From contig JAQYET010000069.1 in the NCBI GenBank assembly GCA_028723525.1, positions 1-64,000 of the forward strand: a DNA stretch of 64,000 bases, read 5' to 3'. Position 1 is the first letter of the stretch; the number at the start of each line of letters is the position of its first letter. This DNA is from Prevotellaceae bacterium. Its GTDB lineage: Bacteria > Bacteroidota > Bacteroidia > Bacteroidales > Bacteroidaceae. Positions 45,482-54,915 of this stretch are shown here, one piece after another. The notes under the pieces are model-generated. The model saw nothing but the letters and a program-made list of their open reading frames with translations, was not told the origin of the DNA and did no database searches. Both the position numbers and the translations under genes were made by a program.

Positions 45482-46390
45482 ATGAAGAAGACATTGATTT
45501 TGGCAATGCTTGTCATTGCCGGTGCCACCGTTACCACGACAACGGCAGGCAACAAAGACAAGAAAAAGAAAGGCGCAAAGACCACGGCATTGAAACCGGT
45601 GGTGCTTTCCACAGGTATCGACTCGCTCTGCTATGCAATGGGATTGGCACAGAGTATGAGCGTGAAGTCGTATGTAGCCGACCAACTGAAGGTGGACACA
45701 ACATACATGGATGCGTTCATAGAGGGCTTCATGGATGCTGCCAACAGAGAACTTACAGGCGAGGAGGCTGCGCGGTTTGCGGGCAATTCGATAGGACTTC
45801 AGGTGGCAAAAACAATGATCCCGACAATGGAAGACGATATAAAGTCTGCCGATGAGAACCTCGTTTTCGACCGCAATGCGTTCATCTCGGCTTTCGTGAG
45901 CGGGATAAACGGCAATAACGCCTTGATGACCAAAGAACAGGCACAGAAGGTTTCGCGCGAAAAAATGGCACAACTGAAAGATAGGGCAAACGAGAAAACA
46001 AAGAAAGCCGGAGAGGACTTCCTTGCCGAAAACGCAAAGAAAGAGGGCGTGGTGGTGCTGCCCAGCGGACTGCAATATAGGGTTATCACCGAAGGCACAG
46101 GCATGATACCTAAGGAGGATGACAAGGTGCGCGTGACATACGAGGGACGACTCATTGACGGCACGGTGTTCGACGCCAGTGCACGACACGACGAAAAGGG
46201 TGTTGTCTTCAAGCCTAATCAGGTGATAAAGGGCTGGACAGAGGCTCTCACCATGATGCCTGTCGGCTCAAAGTGGCAACTCTTCATCCCGCAGAACCTT
46301 GCATACGGACAGCGCGGAGCAGGAAAAGACATCAAGCCTTATTCCGCACTCATCTTCGAGGTAGAGATATTGGGACTGGAGAACAACTGA
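45482..46390 (+). CDS. FKBP-type isomerase, secreted FkpA-like
   Basis: About 302 residues from the ATG at 45482, which opens a normal signal peptide ([23 protein letters not shown]); an upstream ATG at 45467 adds five residues. The dimer domain ([30 protein letters not shown]) is followed by the isomerase domain ([66 protein letters not shown]), with all pocket aromatics. A periplasmic folding factor, third in the tandem set. The Lrp gene follows after 6 bp. Confidence 0.92.
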   Translation: MKKTLILAMLVIAGATVTTTTAGNKDKKKKGAKTTALKPVVLSTGIDSLCYAMGLAQSMSVKSYVADQLKVDTTYMDAFIEGFMDAANRELTGEEAARFAGNSIGLQVAKTMIPTMEDDIKSADENLVFDRNAFISAFVSGINGNNALMTKEQAQKVSREKMAQLKDRANEKTKKAGEDFLAENAKKEGVVVLPSGLQYRVITEGTGMIPKEDDKVRVTYEGRLIDGTVFDASARHDEKGVVFKPNQVIKGWTEALTMMPVGSKWQLFIPQNLAYGQRGAGKDIKPYSALIFEVEILGLENN

Positions 46391-46396
46391 TAGAGA

Positions 46397-46867
46397 ATGG
46401 ATAAAATAGATGCACTTGACATTAAAATACTGAGCATCCTGTCGGGCAATGCACGCATGCCGTTCAAAGATGTGGCAGCAGAGTGCGGTGTGAGTCGTGC
46501 CGCCATACACCAGCGTGTGCAGCACATGATAGAAGACGGGGTGATTACGGGCAGCAGTTTCGACGTCAATCCCAAGTCGCTCGGCTACAGCACATGCACA
46601 TACGTGGGCATAACGCTCGACAGCGGAAGCAGGTATCGCAAGGTGGTGGAGCAACTCCTGCACATCCCGGAGGTAGTGGAGTGCCACTTCACGACCGGAC
46701 CTTACACGATGCTTGTGAAACTTTACGCACGCGACAACGGACAACTCATGGACTTGCTCAACGGTAAACTGCAGAGCATAGAGGGCGTTGTGACCACCGA
46801 AACACTGATTTCGCTCGAACAGAGCATCAAGAGAGAGGTGCCGATGGCGTCCGGAAATGTTGAATAA
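46397..46867 (+). CDS. Lrp/AsnC-family regulator
   Basis: A 156-residue regulator: N-terminal helix-turn-helix (ALDIKILSILSGNARMPFKDVAAECGVSRAAIHQRVQHMI) and C-terminal RAM ligand/oligomer domain (YVGITLDSGSRYRKVVEQL ... VVECHFTTGPYTMLVKLYARD). Lrp-type proteins respond to amino acids. It lies just ahead of the amidotransferase/dipeptidase and cyclase genes, suggesting peptide or amino-acid control. Confidence 0.92.
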   Translation: MDKIDALDIKILSILSGNARMPFKDVAAECGVSRAAIHQRVQHMIEDGVITGSSFDVNPKSLGYSTCTYVGITLDSGSRYRKVVEQLLHIPEVVECHFTTGPYTMLVKLYARDNGQLMDLLNGKLQSIEGVVTTETLISLEQSIKREVPMASGNVE

Positions 46868-46880
46868 AAACAAGGAAGAA

Positions 46881-48635
46881 ATGCGCACATACGACTTGAA
46901 GAGCCATCTGGAGAAGTTTTATGGGCAATACCCGGAAGGCAAGCACCGACCCGTGATAGGCATAACGACGAACTATGCAGAGCGCGGTGCCCGACTTGCC
47001 GACCGCTACTACCTCTCGGTTGTGGAAGCCGGGGGGACACCGATGCTCATTCCGCCGGTTGACGACAGTGACGTGATAGTTTCCACCTTGGAACATCTCG
47101 ACGGCTTGCTACTCACCGGCGGTGCCGACATCAACCCGCTATGGGCAGGAGAAGAGCCGTCGGCTCGCCTCGGAAACATCAACAACACGCGCGACCTTCC
47201 CGAACTTCTCATCACCCGACTGGCATACAACCGGCAGATACCAATACTCGGAATATGCCGCGGAATACAGACAATGGTGGTGGCTCTCGACGGGAAGGTG
47301 CAGCAGCATGTGGTCTCGGAGATTAAACATTCGCAAGATGCGCCACAGGAGGAGTTGACTCACTCGGTGACGGTGGAGCAGGGAACGGTGCTGCAGAGGA
47401 TATTCAACGGCAGGGAGAAGTTGCTCGTCAACAGCCTACATCATCAGGCAGTGGCAGACCCGGGCAGGCGTTTCTGTGTCTCGGCACGCGCCGCCGACGG
47501 CGTGATAGAGGCAATAGAGAGTCGCGAATACAAACCGATGCTCGGCGTGCAGTGGCATCCTGAATGGCTGCCGGAGGGTACTCCGCTGTTCAAGTGGCTC
47601 GTGGAGGAGGCAGAGAAGTTCCACCTCGCGAAACAGATGCACAGCCGTGTGCTCACGCTCGACACTCACTGCGACACCCCGATGTTCTTCCCGAAAGGCA
47701 TAGACTTCGGCAAGCGCGACCCGAAAATTCTCTACGACCTGCACAAGATGACGGAAGGGAGGCAGGACGCAGTGATAATGGCGGCTTATCTTCCGCAGCC
47801 TAAGATTGGCGAAATGTTCTCGCAGAAGGTGGCTTTCGACGTGACCGGTCCCACGCAATATGCCGACCTCATATTCGACAAGATAGAGGAGATTGTAAGG
47901 AACAACCGCAACTACCTCAGCATAGCACGCACAGCAACCGACCTTTACGAGGATAAACGGAAGGGAAGACGCTCCGTGATGCTTGGGATAGAGAACGGAT
48001 TGGCTCTCTGTCACGACCTGCAGAACGTGCGACACTTCGCCCAGCGTGGAGTGGTATATATCACTCTCTGCCACAACGGAGACAATGACATCTGCGATTC
48101 TGCCAAGGGGTGTAACACGAATGACGGTCTTAGCCGGTTCGGAAGAGACGTGGTGAGGGAGATGAACGACTGCGGACTGATGATAGATTTGTCGCATGCG
48201 GGCGAGAAGACATTCTATGACGTGGCAGAGTTGAGCCGCGTTCCGGTGGTGTGCAGCCATAGCAACTGTCGCGCTTTGTGCAATCATCCGCGCAATCTCA
48301 CCGACGACCAGCTGCGTGTGCTTGCCAACAAGGGCGGCGTTGCACAGATAACGCTCTATCCGGGCTTCCTTCGTGAACATGGAGAGGCAACAATAATGGA
48401 CGTGCTGCGTCATCTCGAGCATGCCATCAACGTAATGGGAATAGACCATGTGGGCATCGGAACCGACTTCGACGGCGACGGAGGAGTGCGCGGAATGGCT
48501 GATGCTTCGGAGATGATAAACTTCACAAGGCACCTCATGGCACGCCGATACAGCGAGCGAGACATACAAAAGATATGGGGCGGAAACTGGATTAGGGTGA
48601 TGGCACAGGTGCAATCAGCAGCGAATAAAAAATGA
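46881..48635 (+). CDS. Fusion: class I glutamine amidotransferase-like (C26) and M19 dipeptidase
   Basis: About 584 residues from the ATG at 46881, which has AAGGAAG just upstream; an ATG at 46857 inside the Lrp gene is an alternative. Residues 1-240 are a PuuD-like gamma-glutamyl hydrolase with the nucleophile elbow LGICRGIQ, HHQAV and partner His/Glu in QWHPEW. Residues 255-580 are a renal-dipeptidase-type M19 enzyme: metal ligands in LDTHCDT, later DLSHAG and CSHSNCRAL, and GTDFDGDGG. One could release gamma-glutamyl groups and the other cleave the resulting dipeptides (for example Cys-Gly from glutathione). No signal peptide, so cytoplasmic. Confidence 0.9.
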   Translation: MRTYDLKSHLEKFYGQYPEGKHRPVIGITTNYAERGARLADRYYLSVVEAGGTPMLIPPVDDSDVIVSTLEHLDGLLLTGGADINPLWAGEEPSARLGNINNTRDLPELLITRLAYNRQIPILGICRGIQTMVVALDGKVQQHVVSEIKHSQDAPQEELTHSVTVEQGTVLQRIFNGREKLLVNSLHHQAVADPGRRFCVSARAADGVIEAIESREYKPMLGVQWHPEWLPEGTPLFKWLVEEAEKFHLAKQMHSRVLTLDTHCDTPMFFPKGIDFGKRDPKILYDLHKMTEGRQDAVIMAAYLPQPKIGEMFSQKVAFDVTGPTQYADLIFDKIEEIVRNNRNYLSIARTATDLYEDKRKGRRSVMLGIENGLALCHDLQNVRHFAQRGVVYITLCHNGDNDICDSAKGCNTNDGLSRFGRDVVREMNDCGLMIDLSHAGEKTFYDVAELSRVPVVCSHSNCRALCNHPRNLTDDQLRVLANKGGVAQITLYPGFLREHGEATIMDVLRHLEHAINVMGIDHVGIGTDFDGDGGVRGMADASEMINFTRHLMARRYSERDIQKIWGGNWIRVMAQVQSAANKK

Positions 48636-49666
48636 ACAGCATGTATATATATAATAAGGAGAAGGGGGGAAGGCTTGCTATCATTGTGTTTGTGATGACC
48701 GCATTGGTTACATTGGCATACGGATGCAAGACCAACAACACGACAAATGACAGCGAAATGCTCGTGAAACAGACTCCGGTGGGTCCGGACTTCAATGCCG
48801 ACAGTGCATATAATTTCTGCAAGACACAGTGCGACTTCGGACCGCGCACGATGAATTCCAAGGCACACGAGGACTGCAGGGAGTGGATTATAGGGAAGTT
48901 CAAACAGTATGGTTGCACCGTTACCGAACAGCAGGCAGACATCACTGCATGGGACGGAAAGACGCTGAAATGCACCAATATCATAGCATCCTACAAGCCG
49001 GAGAAGACCACACGGGTGTTGCTCTGTGCGCACTGGGACAGCCGACCGTGGGCTGACAACGACCCAGACTCGGCAAACTGGAAGACACCTGTAATGGCAG
49101 CTAACGACGGTGCATCGGGAGTGGCAGTGCTGTTGGAGATTGCACGCATCGTGAACAAAGCCGACTCGCTCGACATGGGGGTTGATTTCATCTGCTTCGA
49201 TGCCGAAGACTATGGTGTGCCTCAGTGGAGTGACGTCACAGATATGGGCGACTCGTGGGCTTTGGGAGCGCAGTATTGGTCGAAAAATCCTCACCGCAAA
49301 GACTATGAAGCGGCATACGGCATACTGCTCGACATGGTTGGCGGGCAGGGGGCACAGTTCTATCAGGAGGGTATGTCACTGACATTCGCGCCGATGATAG
49401 TAAAGAAGATACATGCCGCAGCAAAGGTTGTGGGCTACGGTAGTTACTTCCCGGACAAGGTTGGGGGCAGCATAACTGATGACCATATACCAATAAATCA
49501 GAACAGGAACATTCCCACCGCCGACATCATCGCCTATTATCCCGACTGCGAGCAGAGTTCGTTCGGTCCTACGTGGCACACCATCAACGACACAATGGAG
49601 CACATCGACCGCAACACTCTCAAAGCCGTGGGACAGACAGTGGTTCAGGTTCTGTTCTCGAATTGA
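48632..49666 (+). CDS. M28-family glutaminyl-peptide cyclotransferase lipoprotein
   Basis: A 344-residue protein with a signal anchor and lipobox (VTLAYGCKTN). Zinc-site residues appear in LLCAHWDSRPWAD, AANDGASGVAVLLE, FDAEDYG and the late DDHIPIN. The CAHWDSRP...ANDGASG wording is that of bacterial type II glutaminyl cyclases (P. gingivalis PgQC), which convert N-terminal Gln to pyroglutamate on exported proteins, rather than aminopeptidases. The start ATGA overlaps the stop of the fusion gene, so they are coupled. Many Bacteroidales proteins are cleaved before Gln, the enzyme's substrate. Confidence 0.88.
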   Translation: MNSMYIYNKEKGGRLAIIVFVMTALVTLAYGCKTNNTTNDSEMLVKQTPVGPDFNADSAYNFCKTQCDFGPRTMNSKAHEDCREWIIGKFKQYGCTVTEQQADITAWDGKTLKCTNIIASYKPEKTTRVLLCAHWDSRPWADNDPDSANWKTPVMAANDGASGVAVLLEIARIVNKADSLDMGVDFICFDAEDYGVPQWSDVTDMGDSWALGAQYWSKNPHRKDYEAAYGILLDMVGGQGAQFYQEGMSLTFAPMIVKKIHAAAKVVGYGSYFPDKVGGSITDDHIPINQNRNIPTADIIAYYPDCEQSSFGPTWHTINDTMEHIDRNTLKAVGQTVVQVLFSN

Positions 49667-49692
49667 CAGGAAGTGTAGAAAATGAGTGTAAT

Positions 49693-49738
49693 AGTAAAGG
49701 AGCGTAGGACTTGTACTAAATCCCACACTCCTTTACTT
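49693..49738. terminator. Terminator between the cyclase and methyltransferase genes
   Basis: AGTAAAGGAG (49693-49702) pairs with CTCCTTTACT (49729-49738), extended by GT/AC and GG/CC after mismatches. It serves the converging genes on both sides. Confidence 0.65.
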
Positions 49739-49787
49739 ATAAATCGCCTTGAATATCTAACAACGAATTACAAAATCAATTATTGAC

Positions 49788-51030
49788 TTAATTACTGATT
49801 GAAGTTGAAATCTCTTCAAATATCTGATATTCTGTTGTTGATTTAAAATCTATCGCAGCATTTTCCTCGCTATCAAAAGAATACTCATCAAAAAAAGACT
49901 TAACAGTGCCTGTTTTATCCTTATTTTTCTTAGAGACATAATCCCCAAGCGGTTTCGCTCCATTCTCAAAAACGGTCTTTTATCACCCTGATAGACTCAT
50001 CTCCGATGTCCACACCTATCCACTGTCTGCCTAATGCTTCGGCTGCAACAAGCGTCGTTCCGGAACCGGCAAAACAGTCGAGAACGAGGTCTCCCGGACT
50101 TGAAGACGTTTCTATAATCCTCTTGAGCATGTCAATATTCTTCTCTGTTGGGTAGCCCGTGAGATGTGAGTTCTGATTATTCACGTCTAAAAAATCGAGC
50201 CATATATCTTGAACAGGCACACCTTTGCTTTGATCCAAATAAACTTTTCGTCTTGGATTTCCATTCGAAGACCAATATATTTCTCCCCTCGCATCCATTT
50301 CATCAAGCCTCTCCGGGGTATATTGCCAATGCTTTCCCTCCGGCGGCATCATACCACGCCAAGCCCCACCGGTCGCTCCGTTCCGAGTTCCCGGGGCATG
50401 GCAAGGAACTCTCTTGTGACGTCTCCCGGTTCCTTCTTCAATGAATGGGTATTCCTTAAACATCTTCTCGTTGTCCCATTCTTCATAAGGTCTATTCCAT
50501 TTCGGCGCATCCGTCTTTACATAAAAAAGTATATAGTCTGAGATATTGCCATAAGTAGTCCTCGTAAAGTTCTTCGATTTGCACTTCTTACGTGTAATCA
50601 TACCTCGGAAATTCTTTTCTCCGAATATCTTATCCATAAGGATTTTAATATGAAAAACCATGTTACTATCCAGATGTACATATATTGAGCCGGAGGGAGA
50701 CAATAAGGTGTGCATGAGAAGAAGGCGAGCTTTCATGAAACTTACATAGCCTTCAGTAGTGAAATTGTCGTTGTAGGCTGGCACGAAATCTCTTGTTTCG
50801 AAAGCACCACCGGTATTATATGGAGGGTCGATATATATCAAATCCACTTTACCACACACTTTTTCGTCTTTGATAAGATGATTAAGCACATTCAAGTTAT
50901 CAGCATGGTACAGTCTTTTGATTGCTTCTCCGTTGTAGTTTGTTGTGCATTTAAATTTCACTGTGTCTTGAGGAACAAGTGAAATCGAAGACACTGATGA
51001 ACGAGTATTTGATGTTATCCCTACTGCCAT
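49788..51030 (-). pseudogene. Type II adenine/cytosine-N4 DNA methyltransferase, frameshifted near its end
   Basis: The main frame (354 residues) has motif IV DLIYIDPPYNTGG before motif I LDCFAGSGTTLVAAEALGRQWIG, the beta-class order. It stops at 49966 after IRVIKDRF. The -1 frame continues without a gap as ENGAKPLGDYVSKKNKDKTG... to a TAA at 49788-49790. An extra T in the coding-strand T5 tract (49968-49972) explains the break; four Ts would give DRFENGAKP. Catalytic motifs are upstream of it, so a protein lacking about 60 C-terminal residues may still be active. It pairs with the endonuclease 13 bp upstream. Confidence 0.8.
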
Positions 51031-51043
51031 TGTTTATTACTGA

Positions 51044-51985
51044 TTACGAATTCAACCATTTTTCAGTCAGACGCTCATAAAACATTCTTAGTGTCAGAAC
51101 CATAATATTCTTTGAGTCTATTCTTTCTATTCTGGAATAATCATCCCACATCGACCCCAATAATAAACCGGGACCATCGTTTAGGAATACAACTTTCGTA
51201 TTCAATCCTTGCTTTGCGGTGTATGATAATATCTCTTTTGCACAATTATTATATCCTCCGGTTCTGGCGTCTTCCTGTGCTCCGCCCCTGTCACTGTCGT
51301 ATCTTGCCAGTCCAACAGCCAAAACTTTATTGTTCTCATCTCTGATAATGAAATCTACGGGGCGGGTTGGATTGGGATAGTCGGGAAAAACATTCTTTAA
51401 TTGGATATCAGCACCTGCTCTTTTTGGTCCTTCTATCGTGTAGTTTGGAAATCTTGATTGAAACATATCGAAAAATTTTTCTGTAAGGGAATAACCCTTT
51501 TGTCCCCTATCTTTATATTCCCAAAGTATTGCGCATAATGCTTCGTCGGGCAAAGGTCTTTCGTTAAACCGCTTCTGAACAACATTGATTGACCTGAAAT
51601 CTTTACCAAAGGTTTTACAAACCATTGAAATTTTATTCTTTGCCTTGAGCATTTCCACTGATGTGTCTGGTGATACATATTTCCTAAATACTCGCAGTAG
51701 TTGTATTCTCATCCATGTTTCCGTCAGCTTTGTTATTTCTTTCAGGAGCATTTCAGAAGAAGGAGAGGTTTTAAGAAGTTGACCAAAATATACAAGTACA
51801 GGCTTATACAGTTCGCAAGCCTGAACTAAAATATCCGGATAAAATGCTCCATTGGTCATTGTTATTTGATTTGGCGCATCATTCTTATAATCTGCAAATG
51901 ACTTAATATACTTTCTAAATTGGACACATACGGTATTTAACAGCCTTTTTTCTTCCCAAAAAGAACATGGCTCAAAGGTAATCAT
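51044..51985 (-). CDS. Type II restriction endonuclease
   Basis: A 313-residue protein encoded just before the methyltransferase. The N-terminal two-thirds is helical. The conserved core is near residues 205-260: RPVDFIIRDENNKVLAVGLARYDSDRGGAQEDARTGGY, a probable PD-(D/E)xK-like site with Asp in VDF and the acidic DSDRGG stretch, although the canonical ExK is not plain. Position, spacing and orientation make it the partner nuclease. The recognition sequence cannot be read from the sequence. AT-rich relative to flanking genes, consistent with acquisition. Confidence 0.75.
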   Translation of the reverse strand: MITFEPCSFWEEKRLLNTVCVQFRKYIKSFADYKNDAPNQITMTNGAFYPDILVQACELYKPVLVYFGQLLKTSPSSEMLLKEITKLTETWMRIQLLRVFRKYVSPDTSVEMLKAKNKISMVCKTFGKDFRSINVVQKRFNERPLPDEALCAILWEYKDRGQKGYSLTEKFFDMFQSRFPNYTIEGPKRAGADIQLKNVFPDYPNPTRPVDFIIRDENNKVLAVGLARYDSDRGGAQEDARTGGYNNCAKEILSYTAKQGLNTKVVFLNDGPGLLLGSMWDDYSRIERIDSKNIMVLTLRMFYERLTEKWLNS

Positions 51986-52117
51986 TTTCTTTATAAGTTA
52001 TCACCAATTAGCCGTAAAAAAAGATTATTGACAGGCGATTTTTATTGTTTTCTTATATATTACACAAAATCCTTAAACACACTAAAGCAAAATCGGGAGA
52101 GTCTGACAAAAATAATA

Positions 52118-53134
52118 CTACTCCTGCCGGCTTCCTTTCAGCACCCCTCTCACGTCCTCCAATATCCTCAGCAGGTCTGCTGCCGTCTCTGCCCTGAGCA
52201 TCTCGATGCGTTTGGTTCGGAAGTCGGGGATGCCCTTGAAGATAGGAGTGGCGGCGAGGTGACGGCGTGTGTGGAGGATGGCACGCAGTTCGTTGCGTGG
52301 GTCATCGTCGCCACGCTCCTTGTTGATGTGTTCCATGTTGATGTGCAACTGCTCTATTAGGATATCTATCTTCTCGTCTGTTGAGAGCGGAGAGGCATCG
52401 GGATAGTTGTTAATCTCCTTGAAAATCCACGGTCGCCCGAATGTGGCACGCCCTATCATCACCGCATCCACGCCGTAACTGTCGAACGCCTGCCGAGCCT
52501 CTTCTGCCGAGGTGATGTCGCCGTTGCCGATTATCGGGATGCTGATGCGCGGGTTGTTCTTCACCTCACCTATCAATGTCCAGTCGGCTTTGCCTGTGTA
52601 CATCTGCGAGCGTGTCCTGCCGTGTATCGTCAACGCCTGTATTCCGCAGTCCTGCAGTTGCTCGGCAAGGGTGGTTATCACAATCTGTTCGCTGTTCCAA
52701 CCTAACCTCGTCTTCACCGTCACCGGTGTTTTCACCGCCTTCACCACCTCCCGCGTGATGTCGAGCAACAGCGGAATGTTCTGCAGCATACCTGCTCCGG
52801 CACCTTTTCCCGCCACCTTCTTCACCGGGCAACCGAAGTTTATGTCAATCACGTCGGGGCGAGCCGTGGCTTCAACAATTCTCGCCGCCTCCACCATCTG
52901 CGGCACATCGCGCCCGTAAATCTGTATTCCCACCGGTCGTTCGGCGTCGTCTATGGCGAGTTTGCTCACCGTGCTCTTCACCGAGCGCACCAAAGCCTCT
53001 GCCGAGACAAACTCCGTATATACCATTGCCGCACCGAAACGTTTGCATAAATGCCTGAAACCGATGTCGGTGACGTCCTCCATAGGGGCGAGGAACAGCG
53101 GTCGTTCGGCGAAGTTGATATTTCCTATTTTCAT
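52118..53134 (-). CDS. dusB: tRNA-dihydrouridine synthase
   Basis: A 338-residue TIM-barrel flavoenzyme: substrate/FMN motifs PLFLAPMEDVTDIGFRHL, DINFGCPVKKVAGKGAG with the catalytic Cys, ALTIHGRTRSQMYTG and IGNGDITSAEEA. It reduces uridine in the tRNA D loop with NADPH. Length and the NFGCPVKKV wording fit DusB. The gene is 33 bp downstream of dprA on the same strand. Confidence 0.95.
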   Translation of the reverse strand: MKIGNINFAERPLFLAPMEDVTDIGFRHLCKRFGAAMVYTEFVSAEALVRSVKSTVSKLAIDDAERPVGIQIYGRDVPQMVEAARIVEATARPDVIDINFGCPVKKVAGKGAGAGMLQNIPLLLDITREVVKAVKTPVTVKTRLGWNSEQIVITTLAEQLQDCGIQALTIHGRTRSQMYTGKADWTLIGEVKNNPRISIPIIGNGDITSAEEARQAFDSYGVDAVMIGRATFGRPWIFKEINNYPDASPLSTDEKIDILIEQLHINMEHINKERGDDDPRNELRAILHTRRHLAATPIFKGIPDFRTKRIEMLRAETAADLLRILEDVRGVLKGSRQE

Positions 53135-53167
53135 TGTATAAGCACAAAAAACAATACTGTTAACACA

Positions 53168-54295
53168 CTAACCCAGCAGATGATAAGCCCCGCCTGCCAG
53201 CGGCTTCACCACCCCTTTCAGTTCCATTTCAAAGAGAATGGCTGTGAGTCGGGCTATTGTTATGTCGGTCTTCACCGAAATCATGTTCATCTGCATGTCG
53301 TTCTGCCGTTGCAGGGCATCAGCCACGGCGCACTCTTCTGCCGACAGCGAGGGGAAGAGTTGCCGCTCGATACCTCTCTGCCGCGCCGCCCCGAGTTCAG
53401 CGTCGGTATTCCATACCATAGCGTCAACGAAGTCTTGCGCCGATGTTATGAGTGCCGCGCCGTTGCTTCTGATAAGGTTGTTGCACCCCACACTGTACTC
53501 ATCGCCCACCTTTCCGGGAAATGCGAACACGTCGCGGTTATAGTCGCGTGCCAGCCGTGCGGTGATTAGTCCGCCCCCTTTGGCAGCACTCTCCACGAGT
53601 ATGCAGGCGTCGCTCATCCCTGCCACTATGCGGTTGCGGCGCACGAAGTTCACTTTGTCGGCATTGGTCTGCGTGAAGAACTCCGTCAAAAGCCCGCCTC
53701 TGCCTATCATCTGCACCGCCGTGTCGCGGTGTCGGGCAGGATATATCCGGTCGAGACCGTGAGCCAGCACCCCCACCGTCTCATAACCGTTGTTCAGAGC
53801 GGCGCGGTGGGCATTTATATCCACACCATAAGCCAGTCCGCTAACTATCAGCACTTTCGGGCAAAGACGTTTCAGTTCGCTCACGAAACGGTCTGTCATC
53901 TCCCTGCCGTAGGCTGTACAATGCCGCGTTCCCACGATACTCACCACCCGTTGCCGGTTCAGGTCGGCATTGCCGCGATAGAAAAGCACCAGCGGAGCAT
54001 CGTCGCACTCGCGCAGTCGGGCAGGATAGCGGCTGTCGTTCATCACCAGCGGCTCTATGCCGTGCTTGCTGCAGAAGTCCATTTCCGCCTCGGCGCGAGA
54101 CAAAGCAGCATCTATTCCGCGCAGTCCGTTTGCCAACTTCTCCGACGCATCGGGAAACAGCTCCCTGATATTGTTGCGATGTTCCACTATCAGACTCGCA
54201 CTGCCCAGTTCGCGATACATCAACGACAGCCCCGACAGGCTGAAATAGTTGATGCGCATGAGCGCAAGTGCCGACAGAATTTCTTTCTCATCCAT
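53168..54295 (-). CDS. dprA: DNA-processing protein DprA/Smf
   Basis: A 375-residue protein starting MDEKEILSALALM; the frame extends 19 codons upstream without support. A helix-hairpin-helix/SAM-like N-terminus is followed by the Rossmann-like core: VSIVGTRHCTAYGREMTDRFV, VSGLAYGVDINAHRAALN, GVLAHGLDRIYPARH, LLTEFF and FPGKVGDEYSVGCNNLIRSNGA. A C-terminal winged helix completes it. DprA binds incoming single-stranded DNA and loads RecA in transformation. A neighbouring dusB gene is a frequent arrangement in Bacteroidetes. Confidence 0.95.
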   Translation of the reverse strand: MDEKEILSALALMRINYFSLSGLSLMYRELGSASLIVEHRNNIRELFPDASEKLANGLRGIDAALSRAEAEMDFCSKHGIEPLVMNDSRYPARLRECDDAPLVLFYRGNADLNRQRVVSIVGTRHCTAYGREMTDRFVSELKRLCPKVLIVSGLAYGVDINAHRAALNNGYETVGVLAHGLDRIYPARHRDTAVQMIGRGGLLTEFFTQTNADKVNFVRRNRIVAGMSDACILVESAAKGGGLITARLARDYNRDVFAFPGKVGDEYSVGCNNLIRSNGAALITSAQDFVDAMVWNTDAELGAARQRGIERQLFPSLSAEECAVADALQRQNDMQMNMISVKTDITIARLTAILFEMELKGVVKPLAGGAYHLLG

Positions 54296-54386
54296 TATGT
54301 TTGTTCTTCTCCAATAACCTGTTACTACACGAAACAGCACGCTGCAAAGCATTAAACGGCATGCCGTTCATAACCCGTTGCCCGCT

Positions 54387-54474
54387 GATTTCGCCGATTT
54401 TACTCTGCAAATTCGCCTATTTTGCCGACCAATTTCGGCGATTTTACTTTGCAATTTCGGCGAAATTGCTTCGC
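54387..54474. repeat. Four-unit 22-bp intergenic repeat array, locus 3
   Basis: Units of 22 bp start at 54387, 54409, 54431 and 54453, with cores TCGCCGA, TCGCCTA, TCGGCGA and TCGGCGA. The array occupies almost the whole gap between dprA and the thioesterase gene. Confidence 0.78.
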
Positions 54475-54486
54475 ACGACCTATCTT

Positions 54487-54894
54487 TCAATCCTCGAAAT
54501 AGTCCTTAAACGCCTCGTCATATTCTGCCGAACGCCCCAGTTTTCCGTTGATTAGGCATACCAAATCCACCTTAGCCCGAAGGCTGAGTTTGTTGTCGCA
54601 GGCGCGTATTATGTCTTGGTGGAAGACATATCTCATGCCCTCTTTAGTGATGCTCAGCCGCGAAACAAACTCGTCGTCGCACCGCAGCGGCACCTTATAT
54701 TGCAGCGTCATTCGCGCCACCACAGCGTCAACGCCCTTGCGGTGCATCTCGGCGAAACTCAGTCCGCAGTGCTTCAGAAAGATGTGCCGTGTGTGTTCCA
54801 TATAGTGCAGATAGTTGGCATTGTTCACTATTCCCTCTATGTCGCACTCGTAGTCGCGCACCTCCATTCGTGTTTCAAATACTTTCTTCTCCAT
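54487..54894 (-). CDS. Acyl-CoA thioesterase, YbgC/4HBT hotdog family
   Basis: A 135-residue hotdog-fold protein: FETRMEVRDYECDIEGIVNNANYLHYMEHTRH contains the Asp/Asn region of the active site (commonly D-x2-G-x-V-xN), followed by GVDAVVARMTLQYKVPLRCDDEF. It hydrolyses acyl-CoA or acyl-ACP thioesters; the exact acyl group is unknown. It is 21 bp downstream of the DUF2851 gene on the same strand. Confidence 0.9.
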   Translation of the reverse strand: MEKKVFETRMEVRDYECDIEGIVNNANYLHYMEHTRHIFLKHCGLSFAEMHRKGVDAVVARMTLQYKVPLRCDDEFVSRLSITKEGMRYVFHQDIIRACDNKLSLRAKVDLVCLINGKLGRSAEYDEAFKDYFED

Positions 54895-54915
54895 ATCTTG
54901 CTGTTTTTATTCCTT

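Noticed and set aside
47436..48614. A 392-codon minus-strand frame opposite the dipeptidase fusion
   Set aside because: Antisense shadow: the fusion has catalytic motifs of two families in the other direction.
27299..54474. CRISPR arrays at the 22-bp repeat loci
   Set aside because: Units are contiguous with no unique spacers, the repeats are degenerate, and no cas genes are present.
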